Source: Agathobacter sp. (GTDB taxonomy: Bacteria > Bacillota > Clostridia > Lachnospirales > Lachnospiraceae). Taken from it: a DNA stretch of 40,969 bases. The notes beneath the pieces are model-generated. The model was not told where the DNA came from and did no database searches. It saw only the letters and a list, made by a program, of their open reading frames with translations. The position numbers and the translations under genes were made by a program. Positions 20,677 through 28,063 of the stretch are shown one piece after another (positions within the stretch are counted from its first letter, which is position 1; each line of letters opens with the position of its first letter). Where the stretch lies: positions 1 to 40,969 of the forward strand of contig JAGAOC010000086.1 in the NCBI GenBank assembly GCA_017623935.1, written 5' to 3'.

Positions 20677-20822
20677 GACACTACGTGTCAATTATGCGCA
20701 GCTACTCTGTACGCTATTCCACTAAGCTCGAAAGAACCTCGCTAAGTGGAATATGTGTCGTGGAGAAGAAGTTTATTGCTTCGCAATACCGCTCGCGCGC
20801 GGAGAGTTCGCAAGAGAACTCT
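20677..20822 (+). repeat. Intergenic structured repeat, copy A
   Basis: This copy shares two blocks with 40761-40850: AAT(T/A)ATGCGCAGCT (20690-20703) and a 44-bp block at 20762-20805 with one difference. It is built of hairpins: GACAC-TAC-GTGTC (20677-20689), TATTCCACTAAGC/GCTAAGTGGAATA (20715-20753, present only in this copy), TATTGC-TTC-GCAATA, CCGC/GCGG, and AGAGTTC/GAACTCT (20803-20822) followed by a T-rich run. Outer stems differ in sequence between the copies but still pair. Confidence 0.85.
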
Positions 20823-20933
20823 TTGTTCTTTCTAGGATTAGTGTGTCACCAGGGCAATTGTATTTGATGTCCAGCCCTTTTGGCACCGGATTTTTTAAAT
20901 ATAATCCCTTATTTTATAGGTTTCACAGTAAAA

Positions 20934-20949
20934 TGTTTCACGTGAAACA
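20934..20949. promoter_or_regulatory. parS: parS site 1
   Basis: A perfect 16-bp palindrome TGTTTCACGTGAAACA, the consensus ParB-binding site of Firmicutes. It lies about 220 bp upstream of parA and about 10 kb from oriC. Confidence 0.96.
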
Positions 20950-21041
20950 TTAAAAAAATAAAAAAATTTTACCTAATTCTCCACAAGATTTAGTTTTTGA
21001 AGAAAAAAGTCAGCACTAGATTTTGAAAAAATGGGACAAAA

Positions 21042-21057
21042 TGTTTCACGTGAAACA
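21042..21057. promoter_or_regulatory. parS: parS site 2
   Basis: A second perfect TGTTTCACGTGAAACA, 108 bp after the first (start to start) and about 100 bp before the parA ATG. It lies just upstream of the probable parA promoter (TATAAT at 21100-21105 with a weak TAGAAA -35), so ParB loading here could also affect parAB expression. Confidence 0.96.
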
Positions 21058-21155
21058 TTGATGAAACTTTTTACAGTAGAAAAGAGAAAAAAGAAGTGTT
21101 ATAATGGTAAAGCACAATAATTTGAGAAGATTTCCATATAAAGAAAGGAAAAGAA

Positions 21156-21923
21156 ATGGCAAGAATAATAGCAATAGCAAACCAAAAAGGTGGTGTTGGT
21201 AAGACAACCACATCAATTAATTTAGCAGCATGCTTAGCTGAAAAAGGAAAGAAAGTTTTAGCAATTGATCTAGACCCACAGGGAAATATGACTAGTGGAT
21301 TGGGAGTTGATAAGAACGATATTGAAAATACCGTTTATGAATTAATGTTAAGTGAATGTTCTATTAAACAGGCAATGCAACAGACAGTAGTGGATGACTT
21401 GAAGATCATTGCTTCTAATGTTCAGTTGGCTGGTGCAGAAATTGAACTTCTTGGAATTAATGATAAGGAATACATATTAAAGAATGCGGTTGATTATATC
21501 CGCGATGATTTTGATTTCATTATTATAGATTGTCCACCATCTCTGAATATGCTTACAGTAAATGCAATGACTACCGCTGATACAGTACTTGTTCCAATTC
21601 AGTGTGAGTACTATGCGCTGGAAGGATTGAGCCAGTTAATTCATACAATCAATCTGGTAGAGCAAAGATTGAATCCAAATCTTCAGATCGAAGGTGTAGT
21701 ATTTACTATGTATGATGTAAGAACAAATCTTTCCAACCAGGTAGTAGAAAACGTAAAAGAGAATCTGGATGCAAAGATTTATAAGACAATGATTCCTAGA
21801 AATATTCGTTTAGCAGAAGCACCATCTTATGGAATTCCTATTAATATGTATGATTCTAAATCTGCTGGTGCAGAGAGTTATAGAAATTTAGCTCAAGAAA
21901 TTATAGAAAGAAAAGGAATATAA
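21156..21923 (+). CDS. parA: Chromosome partitioning ATPase ParA (Soj)
   Basis: 255-residue deviant Walker ATPase: NQKGGVGKTTTSINLAA at the N-terminus with both signature lysines, DLDPQGN, and IIDCPPSLNMLTVNAM. No N-terminal DNA-binding extension is present, as expected for chromosomal Soj. It acts with ParB at parS in origin segregation and in control of DnaA. The ribosome site is AAAGGAAAAG. parB starts one base after its stop. Confidence 0.96.
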   Translation: MARIIAIANQKGGVGKTTTSINLAACLAEKGKKVLAIDLDPQGNMTSGLGVDKNDIENTVYELMLSECSIKQAMQQTVVDDLKIIASNVQLAGAEIELLGINDKEYILKNAVDYIRDDFDFIIIDCPPSLNMLTVNAMTTADTVLVPIQCEYYALEGLSQLIHTINLVEQRLNPNLQIEGVVFTMYDVRTNLSNQVVENVKENLDAKIYKTMIPRNIRLAEAPSYGIPINMYDSKSAGAESYRNLAQEIIERKGI

Positions 21924-21924
21924 T

Positions 21925-22830
21925 ATGGCAGTAAAGAAAAATGGATTGGGAAAGGGACTAGATTCTCTTATAACAGATAAGGTTGGAAAACCTGCAGCTC
22001 CAAAAGCAACAACTAGCAGTGAGAAAAATGTGGATGCTGTATTAATGAATATTAATAAGATTGAGCCAAATAGAGAACAGCCAAGAAAGAAATTTGATGA
22101 AGATGCATTATTAGAACTGTCCGAGAATATAAAGCAGTATGGAATCTTACAACCACTTCTTGTTCAGGAGAGAGAAGATTTCTATGAGATCATCGCCGGC
22201 GAGAGAAGATGGCGGGCAGCAAAGTTAGCTGGATTAAAAGAAGTTCCTGTTATCGTAAAGAAACTGACGGAACAGGAAATCATGGAAATTTCTTTGATTG
22301 AGAATATTCAGCGAGAAGATTTAAATCCAATTGAAGAAGCTTTGGCTTATAAGAGATTATTAACAGAGTTTAATCTGAAACAGGATGAAGTAGCGGAGAG
22401 AGTATCAAAGAGTAGAACTGCTGTAACCAATGCAATGCGACTTTTGAAATTAGATGATAAAGTACAGCAGATGGTCATTGATGAAATGCTCACCACCGGT
22501 CATGCCAGAGCACTTCTGGGAATTGAGAATCCGGAGAAACAATATGCAACAGCTCAGAAGATTTTTGATGAAAAACTCAGTGTACGTGATACAGAGAAAT
22601 TAGTGAAGAATCTTCAAAATGAAAAGAAAGTATCAGACGAAGAACCAAAGAAAATCGATCCAAAGCTTATTGCAATTTATAAGGATCTGGAAGAACAGAT
22701 GAAAGTTATTCTGGGAACGAAAGTAGTAATTAATCCAAAGGATGAGAAAAAAGGAAAACTTGAAATTGAATATTACTCCCAGGATGAACTGGACAGAATC
22801 ATTGATATGATAAAAGCAGTTGATAAATAG
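21925..22830 (+). CDS. parB: ParB/Spo0J CTPase, parS-binding protein
   Basis: 301 residues. The N-terminal start (KKNGLGKGLDSLI) is the ParA-stimulating segment, followed by the CTP-binding fold with GERRWRAAKLAGL and ENIQREDLNPIEEA, the helix-turn-helix (QDEVAERVSKSRTAVTNAMRLLKL) that reads parS, and a C-terminal dimerization domain. The two perfect parS sites just upstream are its expected targets. It is translated from the same transcript as parA. Confidence 0.96.
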   Translation: MAVKKNGLGKGLDSLITDKVGKPAAPKATTSSEKNVDAVLMNINKIEPNREQPRKKFDEDALLELSENIKQYGILQPLLVQEREDFYEIIAGERRWRAAKLAGLKEVPVIVKKLTEQEIMEISLIENIQREDLNPIEEALAYKRLLTEFNLKQDEVAERVSKSRTAVTNAMRLLKLDDKVQQMVIDEMLTTGHARALLGIENPEKQYATAQKIFDEKLSVRDTEKLVKNLQNEKKVSDEEPKKIDPKLIAIYKDLEEQMKVILGTKVVINPKDEKKGKLEIEYYSQDELDRIIDMIKAVDK

Positions 22831-22857
22831 AATTAGAAGATTGAATGGAGTACAAGA

Positions 22858-23370
22858 ATGATTTCAAATTATTTAGGAATAGACTCTGATTATATTATCA
22901 TTGGATTAGTAGCAGTAGTATTGATCCTTTTGATTTTGATAATCGTGAATATGGTTAAAGTAAGTAAATTGAATAAGAAGTACCAATCCTTTATGGGTGG
23001 TAAATCTGCAAAATCTTTGGAAGATACATTGATCAAAAGATTGCAGCAGGTAGATGATCTCATGAAAGCAAACGAGAAGAATGAAAAGAGTATTGAAAAG
23101 ATCTTCTCTAATATGAAGAATACTTTCCAGAAAATCGGATTAGTAAAATATGATGCTTTTAATGAAATGGGCGGAAAACTTAGTTTCTCTCTGGCACTGT
23201 TAAATGAGACAAATGATGGTTTTGTCTTAAATGCAGTTCATAGTAGAGAAGGTTGCTATACCTATGTGAAAGAGATCATAGATGGAACATCCGTTATTGC
23301 ATTAGCAGGGGAAGAAAAGGAAGCATTAGAAATTGCGAAAAGCTGCAAGCAGTTTGAAATAAAGAAATAA
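22858..23370 (+). CDS. DUF4446 family membrane-anchored protein
   Basis: 170 residues. One N-terminal transmembrane helix (residues 13-32, IIIGLVAVVLILLILIIVNM) is followed by a basic Lys-rich stretch, a helical region (residues 60-95), and a C-terminal globular part starting at KIGLVKYDAFNEMGGKLSFSLALL, the conserved core of DUF4446. The function is unknown. It regularly follows parAB in Clostridia, which is the main clue, and a link to chromosome organization or the envelope is only a guess. Confidence 0.85.
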   Translation: MISNYLGIDSDYIIIGLVAVVLILLILIIVNMVKVSKLNKKYQSFMGGKSAKSLEDTLIKRLQQVDDLMKANEKNEKSIEKIFSNMKNTFQKIGLVKYDAFNEMGGKLSFSLALLNETNDGFVLNAVHSREGCYTYVKEIIDGTSVIALAGEEKEALEIAKSCKQFEIKK

Positions 23371-23387
23371 TATAAGGGAGAAAATTC

Positions 23388-24263
23388 GTGCACAAGTTTT
23401 TAGAAGCAGTTGGATTTTCTGAATTGAAGAAAAAAGATTTAGAAATTATTATAAAGGATATTATTGATTATCCTCAAATGATGAGAGTTACGAAAGATTC
23501 AGATGGAAATGAATTTGCAGAGTTGTCAAAAGAGTTTGCACCAAATATAGGAATTACAGTTCGCGGAACTTATGATGAAGAAGATGTATTTCATATGGAA
23601 TACTATTATCCATATTTCTACGGAACAGAGGTAACTACTCGTGAGGAAATCGAAATACAGAAACATGCTGAGAAAGAATCCTATGCTGGAGTTTGTGATG
23701 ATACACATTTAGGAGTAACTTTAATTTTCTACCTGCAGAACTTAGCAGATTATCTTTCCGAGAATAATCGAGCAAATCGAGCTACTTGGCTGAATGGAGC
23801 AATTCTCTCTGGATTAAGTATTGAAGGAAAGATTCTTCTACCAGTAGAACAGAGAGAAGATAACAGACATCCGGGAAAATATACTGGAGCAGAAAGAAGT
23901 CAGTTGATCGCAAAAGCAAAAGATGGAGATGAAAGTGCAATTGAAAGTTTGACAGCGGAGGATATGGATATATATAATATATTGTCAAGACGAATCCTCC
24001 ATGAAGATATATTGACAATTGTAAACTCATATTTTATGCCTTATGGAATTGAAAGTGATCAATATAGTATCCTAGGAGATATTTTGGATTACACACTGGA
24101 GATAAATAAAATAACAAATGAAAGAATATATTGCATGAAACTGTTGTGTAATGATATAATATTTGATGTGTGTATCCCAGAGAAAAAACTTTTGGGAGAA
24201 CCAGAGATCGGAAGACGATTCAAAGGCAACATATGGATGCAGGGAAGTATCTGTATGTTATAA
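23388..24263 (+). CDS. DUF3881 family protein of unknown function
   Basis: 291 residues, soluble, starting at GTG with a GGGAGA site. Conserved stretches recognized for DUF3881 include GITVRGTYDEE, EYYYPYFYG, KESYAGVCDD, SRRILHEDI.TIV.SYFMPYGIE, and the C-terminal CNDIIFDVCIP..LLGEPEIGRRFKGNIWMQG. It is acidic and has no membrane segments. As far as I know the family is largely restricted to Lachnospiraceae and its function has not been reported. Its constant position behind parB/DUF4446 suggests co-regulation. Confidence 0.85.
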   Translation: MHKFLEAVGFSELKKKDLEIIIKDIIDYPQMMRVTKDSDGNEFAELSKEFAPNIGITVRGTYDEEDVFHMEYYYPYFYGTEVTTREEIEIQKHAEKESYAGVCDDTHLGVTLIFYLQNLADYLSENNRANRATWLNGAILSGLSIEGKILLPVEQREDNRHPGKYTGAERSQLIAKAKDGDESAIESLTAEDMDIYNILSRRILHEDILTIVNSYFMPYGIESDQYSILGDILDYTLEINKITNERIYCMKLLCNDIIFDVCIPEKKLLGEPEIGRRFKGNIWMQGSICML

Positions 24264-24305
24264 AGATTTAGCTTATAAGTATAATTTCATAGATTTTATT
24301 CAAAT

Positions 24306-24380
24306 GCCGCTTTAGTTAAATGGATATAACAAGCCCCTCCTAAGGGCTAGTTGAGGGTTCGATTCCCCCAAGCGGTGCCA
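24306..24380 (+). tRNA. tRNA-Arg(CCU)
   Basis: Acceptor stem GCCGCTT/AAGCGGT (terminal G-U), anticodon stem AGCCC/GGGCT with loop CTCCTAA giving anticodon CCU (codon AGG), T-loop TTCGATT, and encoded CCA at 24378-24380. The T-stem GAGGG/CCCCC holds one A-C mismatch (second pair). A possible promoter (TATAAT at 24280-24285) overlaps the sequence just after the DUF3881 stop. Confidence 0.93.
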
Positions 24381-24388
24381 CAAACAAC

Positions 24389-24429
24389 GCCGAAAATTCT
24401 TAAACCTTTAAGAGTTTTCGGCTTTTCTT
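24389..24429 (+). terminator. Terminator after tRNA-Arg
   Basis: Outer stem GCCGAAAA/TTTTCGGC (24389-24396 and 24415-24422) continued by an inner TCTTAAA/TTTAAGA stem, then TTTTCTT. It ends only a few bases before the ribosome site of the next gene. Confidence 0.92.
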
Positions 24430-24445
24430 AAAGGAGGGATAACAG

Positions 24446-25120
24446 TTGTTCCATATTCTGATCGTTGATGATGATAAAAATACCAGGATTCTTATGCAGG
24501 CAGTATTAGAAGCAGAGAACTATGTGGTATCAATGGCGTCCAATGGAGAAGAAGCACTTTCCATCATTGATAGCCAGCATATTGATCTAGTCATACTAGA
24601 TATCATGATGCCAAAGATGAATGGATATGAATTAACTCAGATTTTGCGAGATGCCCAAAATGATATTCCAATTCTCATGGTTTCTGCAAAACAGCTGCCG
24701 GCAGACAGGAAAAAAGGATTTCTTGTGGGAACAGATGATTATATGACAAAACCAGTAGATGAAGAAGAAATGCTTCTTCGCATTAAAGCACTGCTGCGCC
24801 GGGCAAAGATCGTAAGTGAACGAAAGATCGTGATAGGAGATGTGGTGTTGGATTATGATTCCCTTACCGTTTCAAAGAATGGGGAAGTACAGGAACTTCC
24901 TCAGAAAGAATTTCTCTTACTATATAAACTCCTTTCTTATCCGGGAAAAATATTTACCAGAATTCAGTTGATGGATGAGATCTGGGGAGCAGACAGTGAA
25001 ACAGGTTGGGAAACAGTGACCGTTCATATTGGCAGGCTTCGGAAACGTTTTGATGGTTGGAAAGAATTTGAAATTCAATCTGTTCGTGGACTGGGTTATA
25101 AGGCGGTGAAAAAAGTATGA
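24446..25120 (+). CDS. OmpR/PhoB-family response regulator
   Basis: 224 residues: receiver domain with DDD at residues 8-10, phospho-acceptor Asp52 in VILDIMMP and Lys in DDYMTKPVD, then a winged-helix output domain (LPQKEFLLLYKLLSYPGKIFTR...TVTVHIGRLRKRF..IQSVRGLGYKA). The start is TTG at 24446, supported by AAGGAGG 8 nt upstream. It overlaps the kinase gene by 4 bp. It precedes an ABC exporter, which is a common arrangement for peptide-antibiotic or envelope-stress sensing modules in Firmicutes, but control of that exporter is only inferred. Confidence 0.92.
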   Translation: MFHILIVDDDKNTRILMQAVLEAENYVVSMASNGEEALSIIDSQHIDLVILDIMMPKMNGYELTQILRDAQNDIPILMVSAKQLPADRKKGFLVGTDDYMTKPVDEEEMLLRIKALLRRAKIVSERKIVIGDVVLDYDSLTVSKNGEVQELPQKEFLLLYKLLSYPGKIFTRIQLMDEIWGADSETGWETVTVHIGRLRKRFDGWKEFEIQSVRGLGYKAVKKV

Positions 25121-26187
25121 GTTGTAAAAAAGAACCTAGAAAAAGAAATCCTAGAAAAAGAAATCCAAAATTATTCCTGACCTTATATTTTTCCGGAGTG
25201 GCATTCTTAATTCATATCATAACTATACTTGTAGTAAATATTATATTATTTAATCTGATTCAATTAGGGATTCAAGTAGAAACAAAATTAGATGGAGCAT
25301 TATATTTTATTTCTATTAATGGGATAGTGAGTTTTATCATAGGAGCGGTTCTAACATTTATCATCGGAAGGTTTCCAAAAAATCCAATTTATAGAGTGAT
25401 TGATGGAATGAATCAATTGGCAGAAGGAAATTATAAGATGAGGCTTCATTTAGGAGACTTTAAGATGGACAGGGAGATTGCTTCTAGTTTTAACTCTCTT
25501 GCAGAAGAATTAGAAAACACGGAAATGCTCCGTTCGGATTTTATCAACAACTTTTCCCATGAATTTAAAACTCCCATCGTTTCAATCGCAGGTTTTGCAA
25601 AACTGCTCCGGAAGCAGAATCTTCCGGAAGAAAAACGGCAGGAGTACTTGGCAATCATAGAAGAAGAATCTTTGCGGCTTTCCTATATGGCAACGAATGT
25701 CTTAAATCTAACTAAAGTGGAAAACCAGACAATTGTTACGGATAAAGAGACCTACAACCTTTCCGAACAGATACGAACCTGTGTCTTAATGTTAGAAAGA
25801 AAATGGTCAAAAAAGAATATTGATTTTTCACTGGAATTTACAGAGCATATGATCTATGCCAGTGAGAACCTTATGAAAGAAGTCTGGATCAATCTGATCG
25901 ATAATGCTGTGAAATTTTCTCCGGAGCAAGAGAAAGTTGAGATCATCATAAAAGAAAATGATGAGGAGATCTCTGTATCCGTGATGAACCAGGGTAGTGA
26001 AATATCAGAGAAAGAGCAGAATAAGATCTTTAATAAATTCTATCAGGCAGATGAGTCCCATTCCTCCGAAGGAAATGGAGTAGGACTTGCCATTGTAAAA
26101 AAAGTCACAGAGCTACATGATGGAAGAGTCATGGTAGAAGGCAATCATAACAAAACAATTTTTACAATAGTACTTCCAAAATTATAA
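25117..26187 (+). CDS. Membrane sensor histidine kinase (HAMP, HisKA, HATPase)
   Basis: 356 residues. A basic N-terminal stretch (KEPRKRNPRKRNPK) precedes TM1 (about 20-48) and TM2 (about 62-84), with only about 13 residues outside, so there is no real extracellular sensor domain. HAMP follows (NPIYRVIDGMNQLAEGNY), then His148 in FSHEFKTP, N-box WINLIDNAVKFSP, a reduced G1 region (VMNQGSEIS instead of DxGxG) and G2 EGNGVGLAIVKK. Kinases with such short loops often sense within the membrane or through a partner transporter. Translation is coupled to the regulator by a 4-bp overlap. Confidence 0.92.
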   Translation: MSCKKEPRKRNPRKRNPKLFLTLYFSGVAFLIHIITILVVNIILFNLIQLGIQVETKLDGALYFISINGIVSFIIGAVLTFIIGRFPKNPIYRVIDGMNQLAEGNYKMRLHLGDFKMDREIASSFNSLAEELENTEMLRSDFINNFSHEFKTPIVSIAGFAKLLRKQNLPEEKRQEYLAIIEEESLRLSYMATNVLNLTKVENQTIVTDKETYNLSEQIRTCVLMLERKWSKKNIDFSLEFTEHMIYASENLMKEVWINLIDNAVKFSPEQEKVEIIIKENDEEISVSVMNQGSEISEKEQNKIFNKFYQADESHSSEGNGVGLAIVKKVTELHDGRVMVEGNHNKTIFTIVLPKL

Positions 26188-26201
26188 ACAAAAAATAAAG
26201 A

Positions 26202-26250
26202 AAACCGGGTAAAAATGAAATTTCTGTTTTTTACCCGGTTTGTTTCGTTT
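26202..26250 (+). terminator. Terminator after the two-component system
   Basis: AAACCGGGTAAAAA (26202-26215) pairs with TTTTTACCCGGTTT (26228-26241) around a 12-nt loop, followed by GTTTCGTTT. It separates the regulator-kinase pair from the ABC genes. Confidence 0.88.
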
Positions 26251-26311
26251 CAGTTTAGATTTCTTCACTATACTTCCTGTAAAAGAAACGTGAAAGGAGA
26301 AATGCGAAAAA

Positions 26312-28063
26312 ATGCTAAAAATATTTAAAAACCTAAAAAAGGAGGACTGGGGTTATCTCGGCATCGGAATTATCTTTATTGTCCTTCAAGTCTGGCTGGA
26401 TCTGAAAATGCCGGATTATATGTCAGAGATCACATTGCTGGTAAAAACACCTGGCAGTGAAATGGCAGATATCTTAACTGCCGGAGGAAAGATGCTCTTA
26501 TGCGCATTAGGAAGTTTAGTATCTGCAATGGTTGTTTCTGTTATAGCAGCTCGAATTGCAAGTAACTTTGGAGCAACCATGCGAGGAAAACTCTTTTCAA
26601 AAGTGCAGTCTTTTTCTATGGCAGAGATTGGAAAATTTTCTACAGCTAGTTTGATCACCCGTTCCACAAATGACGTAACACAGGTGCAGATGCTCATCGT
26701 ATTTGGATTACAGGCGATCATCAAAGCACCGATCATGGCAGTTTGGGCGATTGTAAAGATCGCAGGAAAAAATACCACCTGGACACTTACTACGGGAGCG
26801 GCAGTTGCAGTTTTGCTTGTTGTAGTGATCATTTGTGTTTCTCTGGTTATGCCAAGATTCAAAAAGATTCAGGAATATACAGATGATGTAAACCGTGTTA
26901 CAAGAGAAAACTTGTCAGGACTGAAAGTAGTCCGCGCCTACAACGCTGAAAAATATCAGGAAAAGAAGTTTGACGTATCTAACCAGATCCTAAGTTCTAC
27001 TCATTTGTTCACAGGAAGAGTTATGGCATTCTTAATGCCTTCTATCCAGCTTGTTATGAGTGGACTTACTCTGGCAATCTACTGGCTGGGAGCTGCAATG
27101 ATCGATGCAGCAGAACTGACAGAAAAGATCACTCTGTTTTCAGACATGGTAGTATTTTCTCAGTATGCAATGCAGGTAGTCATGGCATTTATGTTACTGG
27201 TCATGATCTTCATTATCCTGCCAAGAGCTTCCGTATCAGCAAAACGAATCTTAGAAGTGCTTGATACAGAGCCAACTATCATAGATGGTAAAGAGACAGA
27301 AGGAACAGAGACTGGAACAATAGAATTTAGAAATGTAAGTTTCCGTTATCCAGACGCAGAAGAAGATGTGCTCAAAAATATATCTTTTACTGCAAAGAAA
27401 GGCGAGACAGTAGCTTTCATTGGTGCAACCGGTTGTGGAAAATCCACTGTCATCAATATGATCCCTCGTTTCTATGATGCTACAGAAGGAGAAGTTCTGG
27501 TAAATGGCAGAAATGTAAAAGAGTATGAACAGAAAGCTCTCCGCAATAAGATCGGTTATGTTTCTCAGAAAGCAATTCTTTTTTCTGGAACAGTGCAGAG
27601 CAACGTGGCATATGGAGATAATGGAAAAGCAGATAAATTAGATTCTGATGTAGTAGATGCAGTTTACACTGCTCAGGCTTCGGAGTTTGTTGAAAAAATG
27701 CCGGATGGTTACAATGGCTATATTGCTCAGAATGGATCTAACCTTTCCGGAGGTCAGAAACAGAGACTTTCTATCGCAAGAGCAGTTTGCCGTCATCCAG
27801 AGATCATGATATTTGATGATTCATTCTCAGCTTTGGACTATAAGACAGACCGGAAACTTCGGGAAGCACTTCACAAAGAATGTAAGGATGCGACAAAGAT
27901 CATCGTTGCTCAGAGAATCGGTACGATCCGTGATGCAGATAGGATCGTTGTATTAGAAGATGGTGAGATCGCTGGCATGGGAACTCATGATGAACTCATG
28001 AAAAATTGTCAGGTATATCAGCAGATTGCATACTCTCAGCTTTCAAAGGAGGAATTGGCATAA
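26312..28063 (+). CDS. ABC exporter half-transporter with degenerate ATP site
   Basis: 583 residues: six-TM exporter domain (about 15-300), then the ATPase domain with Walker A GATGCGKST, Q-loop YVSQKAILF, intact signature LSGGQKQRLS, Walker B IMIFDDSFSALD, and switch region IIVAQRIGTI. The catalytic Glu after Walker B is Asp and the switch His is Gln, the pattern of the inactive site in heterodimeric exporters such as TM287/288 and BmrCD. It overlaps the next gene by one base, so the two proteins should pair. Substrate (drug, peptide or lipid) cannot be told. Confidence 0.93.
   Translation: MLKIFKNLKKEDWGYLGIGIIFIVLQVWLDLKMPDYMSEITLLVKTPGSEMADILTAGGKMLLCALGSLVSAMVVSVIAARIASNFGATMRGKLFSKVQSFSMAEIGKFSTASLITRSTNDVTQVQMLIVFGLQAIIKAPIMAVWAIVKIAGKNTTWTLTTGAAVAVLLVVVIICVSLVMPRFKKIQEYTDDVNRVTRENLSGLKVVRAYNAEKYQEKKFDVSNQILSSTHLFTGRVMAFLMPSIQLVMSGLTLAIYWLGAAMIDAAELTEKITLFSDMVVFSQYAMQVVMAFMLLVMIFIILPRASVSAKRILEVLDTEPTIIDGKETEGTETGTIEFRNVSFRYPDAEEDVLKNISFTAKKGETVAFIGATGCGKSTVINMIPRFYDATEGEVLVNGRNVKEYEQKALRNKIGYVSQKAILFSGTVQSNVAYGDNGKADKLDSDVVDAVYTAQASEFVEKMPDGYNGYIAQNGSNLSGGQKQRLSIARAVCRHPEIMIFDDSFSALDYKTDRKLREALHKECKDATKIIVAQRIGTIRDADRIVVLEDGEIAGMGTHDELMKNCQVYQQIAYSQLSKEELA

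Larger units (their letters stand above)
20636..21155. other. Gene-free stretch upstream of parA
   Basis: About 520 bp without a credible gene. In order it holds a short inverted repeat (TAGGAAA/TTTCCTA, 20642-20667), copy A of an intergenic repeat (20677-20822), an unexplained GC-rich patch around 20840-20890, two parS sites, and a probable parA promoter. Small open frames across 20613-20953 have no ribosome site or recognizable product and run through the repeat. Confidence 0.8.

Noticed and set aside
20613-20953. Two overlapping open frames (84 and 66 codons) before parA
   Set aside because: They run through a terminator, the intergenic repeat and a parS site, have no ribosome site, and match no protein I recognize.
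28006-28062. 19-residue N-terminal extension of the second ABC protein
   Set aside because: It lies within the previous gene; the ATG at 28063 has an AAGGAGG site and the usual one-base overlap.
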